A stretch of 64,000 bases of DNA, from the NCBI RefSeq assembly GCF_001905665.1, contig NZ_LIVX01000004.1, forward strand, positions 123,705 through 187,704, read 5' to 3'. The notes under the pieces are model-generated. The model was not told the DNA's origin, ran no database searches, and saw only the letters and a list, made by a program, of their open reading frames with translations. The translations under genes and the position numbers were made by a program. How positions within the stretch are numbered: the first letter of the stretch is position 1; every line of letters begins with the position of its first letter. Positions 8,577 to 18,413 of the stretch are shown here, one piece after another. Source of the stretch: Streptomyces sp. CB02261. GTDB taxonomy: Bacteria; Actinomycetota; Actinomycetes; Streptomycetales; Streptomycetaceae.

Positions 8577-8734
8577 GCAGCCGGACCCGACCCGTGGCGC
8601 GCGAAGGACGCGCCCCCGGGAGACGGCCGTGCGAGGGCACGGCGTCACCGAAATCGCGTGGCCGCCGGGTTCCCGGCGCCGGTAGGGTCCGGGCTCCCGG
8701 CCGCCGGGACCGTCGGCGTCCCCTTCGGAGAGCG

Positions 8735-9094
8735 ATGCACATGACCAGCCGGCGTGCGACGACGACCCTCTGGCGCCCCACCGGCCCCGAGGAGCTGGAC
8801 CTGGTCCGCGAGCTGAACTGGCGCGCGTGGCCGCCCCGCCTCCCCGAGCAGCCGATCTTCTACCCGGTCCTCGACGAGGACTACGCGATCAGGATCGCGC
8901 GCGACTGGAACGTGAAACACAGTGGTGCGGGCTTCGTCACCCGGTTCGAGGTCGACGCGGAGTTCCTGCGTCGGTATCCCGTCCAGCAGGCCGGCGGGCG
9001 GACGATCCTCGAACTCTGGGTTCCGGCCGAGGAGCTGGACGACTTCAACGCCCACATCATCGGCGAGATCCAGGTGATCCACGCGTTCCGCTGA
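8735..9094 (+). CDS. Small conserved protein (type sometimes labelled ADP-ribosylation/crystallin J1)
   Basis: A 119-aa soluble protein rich in Trp and acidic residues, beginning near WRPTGPEELDLV and containing PPRLPEQPIFYPVL and ILELWVPAEELDDFN. I recall near-identical small Streptomyces proteins that carry the vague label ADP-ribosylation/crystallin J1, but I see no ADP-ribosylglycohydrolase motif, so no function is claimed. ATG 8735 and ATG 8741 are both possible; GGAG ends 4 nt before the first and 10 nt before the second. Confidence 0.75.
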   Translation: MHMTSRRATTTLWRPTGPEELDLVRELNWRAWPPRLPEQPIFYPVLDEDYAIRIARDWNVKHSGAGFVTRFEVDAEFLRRYPVQQAGGRTILELWVPAEELDDFNAHIIGEIQVIHAFR

Positions 9095-9138
9095 GCCCGT
9101 GCCGGACCCACGGGCCCCCGCCGACAGGCCGGCGGGGG
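9095..9138. terminator. Back-to-back hairpins between convergent genes
   Basis: A 7-bp stem (9095-9101 with 9109-9115) is followed directly by a 9-bp GC stem (9115-9123 with 9130-9138, 6-nt loop). It lies between the converging genes ending at 9094 (+) and 9178 (-) and is likely a bidirectional terminator. Confidence 0.65.
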
Positions 9139-9177
9139 CGCGGGAGTTCACCCGTGCGGGAGCGGTCGGCGCGGCCG

Positions 9178-9834
9178 TCAGAGGGCCGGGCCCGGTGCGT
9201 CCCTGCCCGTGAGGCCGGACCGGCGCAGTGCCGACCGCCATGCCAGCGCGACGGCCGCCTCGGCCAGGCCGAGGAGGACGAGCCACAGGCCGAGGAGCCT
9301 GGTCAGGGTCCGGGCCGACTCCGTCGGCAGCGCCAGGACCACGATCCCCGCGACGATGCCGAGGGCTCCGACGGCCATCACGATGCCGCGGTGCGGCATG
9401 TCCGGGGTGGCGATGGCCGTGTAGAGGGTGACGATGCCGGACACCAGCCAGACGGCGCCGGTGATCAGCGAGAGCGCGGCGATCGTCTGGAGCGGGTTCC
9501 GCAGGCACAGCACCCCGCCCAGGACACACAGGACGGCCACGAGCAGGCCGGGGACGCGGTCGCTGTCCCGCCCGAACACGGCCACGAACCGGAAGGCACC
9601 CGCCAGCAGCAGGTACACCCCGATGAGCACGGCCAGGACGTGCAGGGTGACGTCCGGCCAGACGAGCGCGAGGATGCCCGGGACGAGCGTCGCCACCGCG
9701 GCGGCGAGGAGCCAGACCCACGAGCGGCCGAGGCGCGCCAGCTGGTCCGCCGGGTCGACCGCGGGCGCGGGAGACGCCCTGCCGGCCCCGTGCTCCGGTC
9801 CGGCCGGGGACGCGGAACCCTGTGACGTTGCCAT
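9178..9834 (-). CDS. HdeD-like membrane protein (DUF308)
   Basis: A 218-aa protein with a disordered Ala/Pro-rich N-terminus (about 30 residues) and six hydrophobic helices arranged as three repeats of two, the pattern of the HdeD/DUF308 family. E. coli HdeD is linked to acid resistance; the actinobacterial relatives are not well characterised. ATG 9834 has GAGGAGG 5 nt upstream. Together with the CsbD and DUF2254 genes next door it makes a small group of envelope or stress-type genes, but I found no convincing sigma-B type promoter. Confidence 0.88.
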   Translation of the reverse strand: MATSQGSASPAGPEHGAGRASPAPAVDPADQLARLGRSWVWLLAAAVATLVPGILALVWPDVTLHVLAVLIGVYLLLAGAFRFVAVFGRDSDRVPGLLVAVLCVLGGVLCLRNPLQTIAALSLITGAVWLVSGIVTLYTAIATPDMPHRGIVMAVGALGIVAGIVVLALPTESARTLTRLLGLWLVLLGLAEAAVALAWRSALRRSGLTGRDAPGPAL

Positions 9835-10056
9835 GTGTCCTCCTCACACTCGCCCCGTGGTTACGGAGCCCGTCGGAGAGGCCTCGGGCCTGGCCGCGGA
9901 GGGCCGGGACGAGGGGCATGCCGAGCTTCAGGACCAGTGTGCACCCGCCCCCTGCCCGCCGCCTCAGCTCGGCGGCCCACGGTCCCGCCCCCGCATCGAG
10001 ATGCGCGGAGCGGGAGACAGCGGCGACCATGGAGGGACTGCGGAGGAGGCACGGAC

Positions 10057-10242
10057 ATGAGTGGTGCCACGGACAGGTTCAAGGGCAGGATCAAGGAGAT
10101 CGCCGGAAAGGTCACCGGCGACCAGAGGCTCGAGTCGGAGGGCAGGACCGACCAGGCGAGGGCGAAGGCCAGGGAGGCCGCGCGGGACATCCGTGAGCGC
10201 GCCCGGGGCGTCAGGGACTCGCTCAGGAGAGGCCGTTCGTGA
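10057..10242 (+). CDS. CsbD family stress protein
   Basis: A 61-aa highly charged, helical protein with the CsbD core DRFKGRIKEIAGKVTGD and repeated Lys/Arg/Glu segments. CsbD proteins are general-stress proteins of unknown mechanism. ATG 10057 is preceded by GGAGGAGG. Its full length matches the family. Confidence 0.88.
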   Translation: MSGATDRFKGRIKEIAGKVTGDQRLESEGRTDQARAKAREAARDIRERARGVRDSLRRGRS

Positions 10243-10352
10243 GGCGCGCGCCGTGGAACCGCCGGCGCACCGGGCCCTGACGTCGCTCGTGCCCACGGTG
10301 GGCGGCGAGGCGAGCCGCTCGTCGACCGCGGCGTGACCCCGGAGGAGACCGG

Positions 10353-11606
10353 ATGCCCGACCACCCCCCTGACCCCGCCCACCCGTGGGTACGGCGATGG
10401 CGATGGCGCTGGCGGACCGCGTCGTTCCGGCGGCCCACGCGCGCGATGCGCAGGGACCTGTCCCAGCTGGTGTGCGCGGCGGCAGGCCTCGGGCTGGGTC
10501 TCCTGGGCCCCCTGATCACCGTGGGCCCCCGGGCGGACGCGGGCCGGGTGGTCGGTGTGCTGTTCACCCTGGGCTTCGGCGTCATCAGCCTGGTGAGCAT
10601 CATCTACTCGGTGCTCTTCCTGGTCGTGCAGTTCTCCGCGAGCGCGTTCACCCCCCGCCTCAGCCTGTTCCGCCAGGAACCGATCGTGTGGCGGACGTTC
10701 GCCCTCACCATCGGCGTGTTCGTCTTCTGCATCACCTCGGGCCTGGCCATCGGTGCCCGGAAGACCGTCTCCGTCCTCGTCCCGGCCGCGGCCATGCTCC
10801 TCTCCCTGCTGGCGCTCGGCCTGATGCGCACGCTCCAGATGAAGGCCTTCGACTCGATCCAGCTCGGCCACGCGCTCACGGCGATCGCCGCCCGCGCCCA
10901 CCGCCTGTACGACACCCTGTACGTCCGTCCGCACGTCCCCGGAGCGGTCGCCGCACCGCAGCCCCCGGCGGCCGGCCCGGGCACGGCGGTCCGCTGGACG
11001 GGGCCGTCGGCGGTGCTTCAGGTCGTCAACGTAGCCGCCCTCCTGGACCTCGCCCGGGAGCACGATCTCTCGGTCGCCTTCCACGTCTCCCCGGGGACGA
11101 CCCTGACGGAAGGAACGGTGATCGCCCGGGTGACCCCGGGCGGCGCGTGGGAGAAGGCCCTCCGCCCGGCCCTGGTGACCGGGGTCGAGCGGACCTTCGA
11201 CCAGGACCCCGAACTGCCCCTCAGGCTGCTCGCCGACATCGCCCTCCGCGCCCTCTCGCCCGCGGTGAACGACCCGGCCACGGCGGTGGAGGCCCTGGAC
11301 CGCATGGAGGGCCTGCTGGTCCGCCTCGCCGATCGGGACCTGGACGTCGGCCGGTTCGACGACCCCGCCGGACGGACGAGGGTGAGCGTCCCGGTGCCGG
11401 ACTGGGACCGGTACGTCCGGACCGCCGTCGACGACGTGGCCCTCGCCGCCACCGGCTCCCCGATGGCCCTGCGCCGGACCCGCGACCTCCTGCACACGCT
11501 GCTGGAGCACACCCCCGAGGACCGGCGCGCCCCCGTGCGCGAGCGGCTCCACCAGGTCGAGCGGACCGGCGGCAGGACGTACCCGTTCGTCTGGACCCCG
11601 CCCTGA
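10353..11606 (+). CDS. DUF2254 membrane protein
   Basis: A 417-aa protein with an Arg/Trp-rich basic N-terminus and four transmembrane helices between about residues 38 and 155. A large soluble C-terminal domain contains LLADIALRALSPAVNDPATAVEALDRM, the most conserved part of DUF2254. The function of the family is not established. ATG 10353 follows GGAGGAG. It lies 110 bp after csbD in the same direction. Confidence 0.88.
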   Translation: MPDHPPDPAHPWVRRWRWRWRTASFRRPTRAMRRDLSQLVCAAAGLGLGLLGPLITVGPRADAGRVVGVLFTLGFGVISLVSIIYSVLFLVVQFSASAFTPRLSLFRQEPIVWRTFALTIGVFVFCITSGLAIGARKTVSVLVPAAAMLLSLLALGLMRTLQMKAFDSIQLGHALTAIAARAHRLYDTLYVRPHVPGAVAAPQPPAAGPGTAVRWTGPSAVLQVVNVAALLDLAREHDLSVAFHVSPGTTLTEGTVIARVTPGGAWEKALRPALVTGVERTFDQDPELPLRLLADIALRALSPAVNDPATAVEALDRMEGLLVRLADRDLDVGRFDDPAGRTRVSVPVPDWDRYVRTAVDDVALAATGSPMALRRTRDLLHTLLEHTPEDRRAPVRERLHQVERTGGRTYPFVWTPP

Positions 11607-11778
11607 GCGCGGACCGGCGACGGACGTACCCGCTCGTCCGGACCCGGACCCGGACCCGGGCCTGAGCGGCGGCCGTCAGCCCGCCGCCGCCCTGCTCGGG
11701 AGGCCTCCCACCGGCGCGGACCCGTACAGCCATGCCCCAGTCGCCCGGGCGGTCGGGAGAGATGAGAGGGTCGGGCGG

Positions 11779-13035
11779 GTGAGTGAGACACCGACGAACA
11801 CCCTGCAATATCGCTCCGACGGGCGAGAAGACGCTCCGGTCCTGGTTCTCGGGCCCTCGCTGGGCACCACATTCCACATGTGGGACCGGCAGATACCCGA
11901 GCTCACCCGGGACTGGCGGGTCGTCCGTTTCGACCTGCCCGGGCACGGTGGCGCGCCCGCCCAGCCCTTCACCTCCGTCGCGGAGCTCGGCGACCGGCTC
12001 CTCGCCACCCTCGACGCGATCGGCGTCCAGCGCTTCGGGTACGCCGGGTGCTCCCTCGGCGGCGCCGTCGGCCTCGACCTGGCCCTGCGCGCACCCCACC
12101 GGGTCGCCTCCCTCGCCCTGGTCGCCACCTCGCCGCGGTTCGGCAGCGCCGACGAGTTCCGCCAGCGCGGAGTCATCGTCCGCGCCAACGGTCTGGAGCC
12201 GATGGCCCGCGCCGCCCCCGAGCAGTGGTTCACCTCCGTGTTCGCCGGCGCGCAGCCCGCGATCGTGGACTGGGCCGTCCAGATGGTCCGGACGACCGAC
12301 CCCGCCTGCTACACCGCCGCCTGCGAGGCCCTCGCCGTCTTCGACGTCCGCGAGGCCCTCGGCCGCATCGGCGTCCCCGCCCTGGTCCTCGTCGGCTCCG
12401 AGGACCAGGTCACCGGCCCCGCCGAGGCCAGGACCCTCGTCGCCGGCATCGCCGACGCCCGGCTCGCGGTCGTCCCCGGCGCCTCCCACCTCGCGCCCGT
12501 CGAGCAGCCGGCCGCCGTCACCGACCTGCTCATCGACCACTTCGCCGGCACCGCCCCCGACACCAGCGGCGCCCTGATCGTGCCGCCCCTGCCCGCGACC
12601 CCCGTCCCCGTCGTGACGGCGGAGCCCGCCCCGTCCGCCGAGGCCGACGGTGCCGCGCGCCCCGACCCGTACGAGAAGGGGATCGGGCTGCGCCGCCAGG
12701 TCCTCGGCGACGCCCACGTCGACCAGGCCCTCGCCGCCGACCCCGACGGCGCCTTCCAGGATCTGGTCACCCGCTACGCGTGGGGCGAGGTCTGGAGCCG
12801 CGAGGGCCTCGACCGGCGCACCCGCAGCGTCGTCACCCTCACCGCCCTCATCGCCGGAGGCCACCGCGAGGCCCTCGCCGACCACACCCGCGCCGCCCTC
12901 CGCAACGGCCTCTCGGCCGAGGAGCTGCGGGAGATCGTGATCCACGCGGGCGTGTACTGCGGCCTCCCCGCCGCCGACACCGCGCTCCGGGTGGTGGCCC
13001 GCGTCGTCGAGGAGGAGACCACGCCCCCGGCGTAA
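11779..13035 (+). CDS. pcaL: Bifunctional 3-oxoadipate enol-lactonase / 4-carboxymuconolactone decarboxylase
   Basis: A 418-aa fusion. Residues 1 to about 255 are an alpha/beta hydrolase with nucleophile elbow GCSLGG and a C-terminal GASHLAP His. After a Pro/Ala linker, residues about 300-415 are a carboxymuconolactone decarboxylase domain (AFQDLVTRYAWGEVWSREGL, EIVIHAGVYCGLPAA). The fused protein carries out two steps of the protocatechuate branch of the beta-ketoadipate pathway. GTG 11779 is used. No other pca genes are in the window; the protocatechuate dioxygenase and 3-oxoadipate CoA-transferase genes must be elsewhere, which is unusual because actinomycete pca genes often cluster. Confidence 0.93.
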   Translation: MSETPTNTLQYRSDGREDAPVLVLGPSLGTTFHMWDRQIPELTRDWRVVRFDLPGHGGAPAQPFTSVAELGDRLLATLDAIGVQRFGYAGCSLGGAVGLDLALRAPHRVASLALVATSPRFGSADEFRQRGVIVRANGLEPMARAAPEQWFTSVFAGAQPAIVDWAVQMVRTTDPACYTAACEALAVFDVREALGRIGVPALVLVGSEDQVTGPAEARTLVAGIADARLAVVPGASHLAPVEQPAAVTDLLIDHFAGTAPDTSGALIVPPLPATPVPVVTAEPAPSAEADGAARPDPYEKGIGLRRQVLGDAHVDQALAADPDGAFQDLVTRYAWGEVWSREGLDRRTRSVVTLTALIAGGHREALADHTRAALRNGLSAEELREIVIHAGVYCGLPAADTALRVVARVVEEETTPPA

Positions 13036-13044
13036 CCTGGCCCC

Positions 13045-13677
13045 GTGAAGCTGACGAAGAAGTCCCACGCCTGCGTGCGCCTGGAGAAGGACGGACGGAC
13101 GCTCGTCCTCGACCCCGGCACGTTCACCGAGGAGGACGCCGTCGTCGGGGCCGACGCCCTCCTCGTCACGCACGAGCACCCCGACCACTTCGACGAGGGC
13201 CGCCTCCGCGCCGCCCTGGAGGCCTCCCCGGCCGCCGAGATCTGGACCCTGCGCAGCGTCGCCGACCAGCTCTCGGCGGCCTTCCCCGGGCGGGTGCACA
13301 CCGTCGGGCACGGCGACACGTTCACGGCGGCCGGGTTCGACGTCGAGGTCCACGGCGAGCTGCACGCGGTGATCCACCCGGACATCCCGCGTGTCACCAA
13401 CGTCGGCTACCTCGTCGACGGCGCCGTCTTCCACCCCGGCGACGCGCTGACCGTGCCCGACCGGCCCGTGGACACGCTGCTGCTCCCCGTCATGGCCCCG
13501 TGGAACAAGATCTCCGAGGTCATCGACTACGTCCGCGAGGTCAAGCCGCGCCGGGCCTACGACATCCACGACGCCCTGCTCACGGACCTCGCCCGGCCCA
13601 TCTACGACCGCCAGATCGGCGCCCTCGGCGGCACCGACCACGACCGCCTCGCCCCCGGCGCGTCCACCGAGGTCTGA
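13045..13677 (+). CDS. MBL-fold metallo-hydrolase
   Basis: A 210-aa metallo-beta-lactamase-fold protein of the UlaG/YtnP-like short type. The metal ligands are in THEHPDHFD (about residues 44-52), GELHAVIH, HPGDAL and the late DIHDAL. The substrate is unknown. The GTG at 13045 is probably the first base of a leaderless mRNA: TAACCT (13033-13038) lies 6 nt upstream and its TAA is the pcaL stop codon. There is no Shine-Dalgarno sequence. Confidence 0.85.
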   Translation: MKLTKKSHACVRLEKDGRTLVLDPGTFTEEDAVVGADALLVTHEHPDHFDEGRLRAALEASPAAEIWTLRSVADQLSAAFPGRVHTVGHGDTFTAAGFDVEVHGELHAVIHPDIPRVTNVGYLVDGAVFHPGDALTVPDRPVDTLLLPVMAPWNKISEVIDYVREVKPRRAYDIHDALLTDLARPIYDRQIGALGGTDHDRLAPGASTEV

Positions 13678-13711
13678 GCCCGGCGCGGCGCCGATTGTCG
13701 GACCCCGCACG

Positions 13712-13717
13712 TAGGCT
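13712..13717 (+). promoter_or_regulatory. -10 box TAGGCT for leaderless xthA
   Basis: TAGGCT lies exactly 7 nt before ATG 13725, placing the transcription start at or next to the A of the start codon. Confidence 0.55.
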
Positions 13718-13724
13718 TGCGCAC

Positions 13725-14504
13725 ATGCGCATCGCCACCTGGAACGTCAATTCGATCACCGCCCGGCTGCCCCGGCTCCTGGCCTGGCTGGAGAGCAGCG
13801 GCACGGACGTGCTGTGCATCCAGGAGACCAAGTGCACGGCCGAGCAGTTCCCCACCGAGGAGCTGCGCGCCCTCGGCTACGAGTCCGTGGTCAACGCCAC
13901 GGGCCGGTGGAACGGCGTGGCCCTGGTCTCCCGCGTCGGCCTCGACGACGTGGTCATGGGCCTGCCCGGCGCCCCCGACTACGACGCGCTCGAAGAGCCC
14001 CGGGCGATCTCCGCGACCTGCGGCCCGGTTCGCGTCTGGTCGGTGTACGTGCCGAACGGCCGGGAGGTGGCCCACGAGCACTACGCCTACAAGCTGCGCT
14101 GGCTGGAGGCGCTCAAGGCGGCCGTCGCGGACGACGCGGCGGCGGCGCGCCCCTTCGCCGTCCTCGGCGACTACAACATCGCCCCGACCGACGACGACGT
14201 CTGGGACATCGCCGTCTTCGAGGGCGCCACGCACGTGACGGAGCCGGAGCGGGCCGCGCTCGCGGGCCTGCGCGAGACCGGTCTGACCGACGTCGTCCCG
14301 CGCCCCCTCAAGTACGACCACCCCTTCACGTACTGGGACTACCGCCAGCTCTGCTTCCCCAAGAACAAGGGCATGCGCATCGACCTGGTCTACGGCAACA
14401 AGCCCTTCGCCGAAGCGGTCACGGACAGCTACGTGGACCGTGAGGAGCGCAAGGGCAAGGGCGCGTCGGACCACGCGCCCGTCGTCGTCGACCTCGACGT
14501 GTAG
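13725..14504 (+). CDS. xthA: Exodeoxyribonuclease III
   Basis: A 259-aa endonuclease/exonuclease/phosphatase-fold enzyme that cuts at abasic sites and removes 3' blocking groups in base-excision repair. Visible motifs are TWNVNSI (residues 4-10), IQETK (metal-binding Glu), WNGVAL, GDYNIAPTDDD, MRIDLVYG and the terminal SDHAPVVV catalytic Asp-His pair. Length fits the XthA family. No Shine-Dalgarno is seen; a -10 box 7 nt upstream indicates a leaderless transcript. Confidence 0.95.
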   Translation: MRIATWNVNSITARLPRLLAWLESSGTDVLCIQETKCTAEQFPTEELRALGYESVVNATGRWNGVALVSRVGLDDVVMGLPGAPDYDALEEPRAISATCGPVRVWSVYVPNGREVAHEHYAYKLRWLEALKAAVADDAAAARPFAVLGDYNIAPTDDDVWDIAVFEGATHVTEPERAALAGLRETGLTDVVPRPLKYDHPFTYWDYRQLCFPKNKGMRIDLVYGNKPFAEAVTDSYVDREERKGKGASDHAPVVVDLDV

Positions 14505-14597
14505 CGCGCGTCCGGCCGGCCCGCCCCGCCCCGGCGGCGGTGATGATCTCCGCGCGCCGGGTGGTCGACCGGGAGGTGCCGGTGCGACGCTGTTCTG

Positions 14598-15041
14598 ATG
14601 AACATCCCGTTTCTCGACCACTGGCGCAAACGGTCCGCACCCCGGCCGGTCGACTCCCCGCTGGTCGCGGCCTTCGACCGCGACCCCGGGGGAGTGGGCG
14701 AGCTGCTCGCCGAATGCGAGCTGCTGCGCGCCCGTGTCGCGGAGGCCGGGGTGGAGCTCGACGACACCCCGCGCTCCCTGGAGGAGCTCGACCAGCTGCC
14801 CCCGAGCTGGCGTGACGATCCGGAGGAGCTGCCCTGGATCGGGAACGACGCGGGGCTCTACCTCGGCACCGTGATCGTCCGGAACGTGCCGGGTGCCCGC
14901 TGGCAGGTCTGGCCGAACGGCGGCCCGGTGGTCCAGCTCGCCTCCGGCCGGGAGATCCAGGTCGTCGAGGCCGGTCTCGACTGGGCGGTGACCGGCTCCC
15001 CGGAGCTCTCCCACGTGTACGCCGAGGCCGCCGAGTACTGA
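14598..15041 (+). CDS. Small conserved Streptomyces protein (DUF6278-like)
   Basis: A 147-aa acidic soluble protein with the sequence style of a family restricted to streptomycetes: an LLAECELLRARVAEAG helix, then a C-terminal beta-rich half with LYLGTVIVRNVPGARWQVWP. It resembles what is annotated as DUF6278, from memory. No motif points to an activity and there is no obvious Shine-Dalgarno. It stands alone between xthA and the glu operon. Confidence 0.7.
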   Translation: MNIPFLDHWRKRSAPRPVDSPLVAAFDRDPGGVGELLAECELLRARVAEAGVELDDTPRSLEELDQLPPSWRDDPEELPWIGNDAGLYLGTVIVRNVPGARWQVWPNGGPVVQLASGREIQVVEAGLDWAVTGSPELSHVYAEAAEY

Positions 15042-15177
15042 CGCGGAGGCCCGCCCGCACCACCCTTCCGCAGTAAATACGGCTTTTCCCGTTTCATGCG
15101 TGTCGGGCGTGAAGTCCCTTTTCCGGTGGATAGTTTGCGCTGACACGACACCGCTGAGAAATGGGGCAGGGCAGCGT

Positions 15178-15924
<747 letters not shown>

Positions 15925-15938
15925 GCCGGGCGGGAACC

Positions 15939-16856
15939 ATGCAGCGTACGCCGAGGAACCCGGCCGTGCTCGCCCTGCTCCTCACCGTGACGGCGGCGCT
16001 CGCCGGCTGCGGCAGGGACGGCAGCCCGCCCGTCAAGGGCCCCCAGCCCGACCAACTCCCCGTCTACCAGGTCCGGTCGGGCTTCACCCTGCCCGACTCC
16101 AGCACCTGGGAACGGGCGAAGAAGCGCGGCCGGCTCGTCGTCGGCGCCAAGGAGGACCAGCCCTACATGGGCGAGAAGGACCCGGCCACCGGCCGCTACT
16201 CCGGCTTCGACATCGAGATCGCCAGGATGATGGCGGCCTCCCTCGGCTTCGACCCGGCCGGCATCGACTTCCGCACGATCGCCTCCGCCAACCGCGAGAC
16301 CGCGCTGCAGAACGGCCAGATCGACTACTACGTCGGCACGTACACCATCAACGACAACCGGAAGAAGCTCGTCGGCTTCGCCGGGCCCTACTACCAGGCC
16401 GGCCAGTCCCTCCTCGTCCGCACCGACGAGAACGACATCGAGGGCCCCCAGGACCTCGCGGGCAAACGGGTCTGCTCGGCCGCGGGCTCGACCCCGTACC
16501 AAAGGATCGAGAAGGAGTACCCGCAGGCCGAACTCGTCGCCTACGACACCTACTCCGCCTGCGTCGACAACCTGCTGACCTACCAGGTCGACGCCGTCAC
16601 CACCGACGACACGATCCTCATGGGCTACGCCGCCAAGGTCCCCGACGAGCTCAAGGTCGTCGGCGAGCCGTTCTCGAAGGAGCCGTACGGCATCGGCGTC
16701 CCGCGCGACGACGACGCCCTCCGCTTCGCCCTGGACGACGCCCTCGCCACCCATGAGAAGAACGGCGACTGGAAGAAGGCGTACGACGCCACGCTCGGCC
16801 TGTCCGGAGTGCCCGCCCCGAAGCCGCCCGACATCGACCGCTACCCGGCGAGCTGA
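15939..16856 (+). CDS. gluB: Glutamate ABC transporter substrate-binding lipoprotein
   Basis: A 305-aa family-3 solute-binding protein. The signal peptide ends in a lipobox (LAGCG, Cys about residue 24), so the mature protein is anchored to the outer face of the membrane. GFDIEIARMMAASLGF and the YYVGTYTINDNRKK motif are typical of the glutamate/aspartate-binding subgroup. It is 14 nt downstream of gluA. Confidence 0.92.
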   Translation: MQRTPRNPAVLALLLTVTAALAGCGRDGSPPVKGPQPDQLPVYQVRSGFTLPDSSTWERAKKRGRLVVGAKEDQPYMGEKDPATGRYSGFDIEIARMMAASLGFDPAGIDFRTIASANRETALQNGQIDYYVGTYTINDNRKKLVGFAGPYYQAGQSLLVRTDENDIEGPQDLAGKRVCSAAGSTPYQRIEKEYPQAELVAYDTYSACVDNLLTYQVDAVTTDDTILMGYAAKVPDELKVVGEPFSKEPYGIGVPRDDDALRFALDDALATHEKNGDWKKAYDATLGLSGVPAPKPPDIDRYPAS

Positions 16857-16872
16857 CCGGAGGAGCCCCGAC

Positions 16873-17517
16873 ATGGACGTCCTGACCGACAACTTCTCGC
16901 TCTACGCCAAGGGGTTCCTCGGCACCGTCGAACTGACCGTCTACGCCTCGGCGCTCGCCCTCGTCCTGGGCTTCGTCATGGCCTCCTTCCGGGTCGCGCC
17001 GGTCGGTTCCTTCCGCGTCTTCGGCGCCGTCTGGGTCGCCGTCCTGCGCAACACCCCGCTGACCCTGCTCTTCTTCGCGGTCATGCTGGGTCTCCCGCGG
17101 TTCGGGCTCGTGCTCCCCTTCCAGCTGTTCGCGGTCCTCGCGCTCGGCTGCTACACCTCGGCCTTCATCTGCGAGGTGCTCCGCTCCGGCATCAACACCG
17201 TGCCGCGCGGCCAGGGCGAGGCCGCCCGCAGCCTCGGCATGTCCTTCACCCAGACCCTCGGTACGGTCGTCCTCCCGCAGGCCTTCCGTACGGTCATCCC
17301 GCCGATCGGCTCCACCCTGATCGCCCTCGCCAAGAACTCCGCCATCGCCGGAGCGTTCAGCGTCACCGAACTCCTCGGCACCTACAAGACGCTGAGCGAA
17401 CTCGGCTACAACATCGTCTGGACCTTCGTCTGGATCGCCGTCGGATACCTGATCATCACCCTCACCATCAGCGTCGTCTTCCACGTCCTGGAGAAGCGCT
17501 GGGGAGTCGCCCGATGA
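16873..17517 (+). CDS. gluC: Amino-acid ABC transporter permease
   Basis: A 214-aa permease with five transmembrane helices and the EAA loop (GQGEAARSLGMSFTQT) that contacts the ATPase. FRTVIPPIGSTLIALAKNSAIAGAF is typical of the GlnP/HisM family. Its stop overlaps the ATG of the next permease by 4 nt. Confidence 0.93.
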   Translation: MDVLTDNFSLYAKGFLGTVELTVYASALALVLGFVMASFRVAPVGSFRVFGAVWVAVLRNTPLTLLFFAVMLGLPRFGLVLPFQLFAVLALGCYTSAFICEVLRSGINTVPRGQGEAARSLGMSFTQTLGTVVLPQAFRTVIPPIGSTLIALAKNSAIAGAFSVTELLGTYKTLSELGYNIVWTFVWIAVGYLIITLTISVVFHVLEKRWGVAR

Positions 17518-18374
17518 CCGAGTCCACCGCCCTCTACGACATCCCCGGCCCGCACGCCCGGCGACGCCACCGCCTGTACGGCCTGGCGTCCACCGTGCTG
17601 ATCCTCGCCCTGCTCGGCTGGATCCTCTACCTCCTCTTCGACAGCGCCCAGTTCACCTCGACCAAGTGGTCGCCCTTCCTCTACGAGGGCATCCAGGAGC
17701 TGCTGCTGGAGGGCCTCGGCAACACCCTCAAGGCCTTCGCGTACGCCTCGGTGCTCTCGCTCGTCCTCGGCGCGCTCCTGGCCACCGGCCGGCTCTCCGA
17801 GCACCGGGTGCCGCGCTGGATCTCCACCGTGCTCGTCGAGTTCTTCCGGGCCATGCCCGTCCTGGTGATGATCTTCTTCATCTTCGTGGCGCTCAAGGTG
17901 CAGGCGCTGCCCGCGCTCGTCGCCGGACTGACCCTCTACAACGGCTCCGTGCTCGCGGAGGTCTTCCGCACCGGCGTCCACTCCGTCGCACGTGGCCAGG
18001 GCGAGGCCGCGTACGCGCTCGGCATGCGCAAGACGCAGGTCATGACCTCCGTCCTGGCGCCCCAGGCCGTCCGCGCGATGCTCCCGGCGATCATCAGCCA
18101 GCTCGTGGTCGCCCTCAAGGATACCTCGCTCGGATTCCTCATCACCTACGAGGAGTTCCTGCACGCGGGCAAGCTGATCGCCTCGAACCTGGACTACGAT
18201 TTGCCGTTCATCCCCGTCGTCCTGGTCATCTCACCGATCTACATCGGGATGTGCATGCTGCTCTCCTGGTTCGCCACCTGGGTGGCCCGCAGGGAGCGCC
18301 GCGACCCGAGGACGAAGGCCGTGGACGTCGCTCCGGCCGGTCCACCCCAGACGCTGCTGCCGGGACCGCAGTAG
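17514..18374 (+). CDS. gluD: Amino-acid ABC transporter permease
   Basis: A 286-aa partner permease with a cytoplasmic N-terminus of about 20 residues, about six transmembrane helices and an EAA loop (GQGEAAYALGMRKTQV). The C-terminal 30 residues are a charged, Pro-rich cytoplasmic tail. It is the last gene of gluABCD and meets the convergent secreted hydrolase gene 39 bp later. Confidence 0.92.
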   Translation: MTESTALYDIPGPHARRRHRLYGLASTVLILALLGWILYLLFDSAQFTSTKWSPFLYEGIQELLLEGLGNTLKAFAYASVLSLVLGALLATGRLSEHRVPRWISTVLVEFFRAMPVLVMIFFIFVALKVQALPALVAGLTLYNGSVLAEVFRTGVHSVARGQGEAAYALGMRKTQVMTSVLAPQAVRAMLPAIISQLVVALKDTSLGFLITYEEFLHAGKLIASNLDYDLPFIPVVLVISPIYIGMCMLLSWFATWVARRERRDPRTKAVDVAPAGPPQTLLPGPQ

Positions 18375-18413
18375 CGGGCGCAGAGCCGCCACCCGCCCGG
18401 CAGCAGCCGGTGA

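Noticed and set aside
9835..10352. Sigma-B type promoters for the HdeD, CsbD and DUF2254 genes
   Set aside because: I looked for GnnT-N14-16-GGGTAC/T patterns and found none, so no stress-sigma control is claimed.
15108..15136. Promoter for gluA (GTGAAG, 16-nt spacer, TAGTTT)
   Set aside because: The -10 match is fair but the -35 is poor and the distance to ATG 15178 leaves several alternatives; not annotated as a site.
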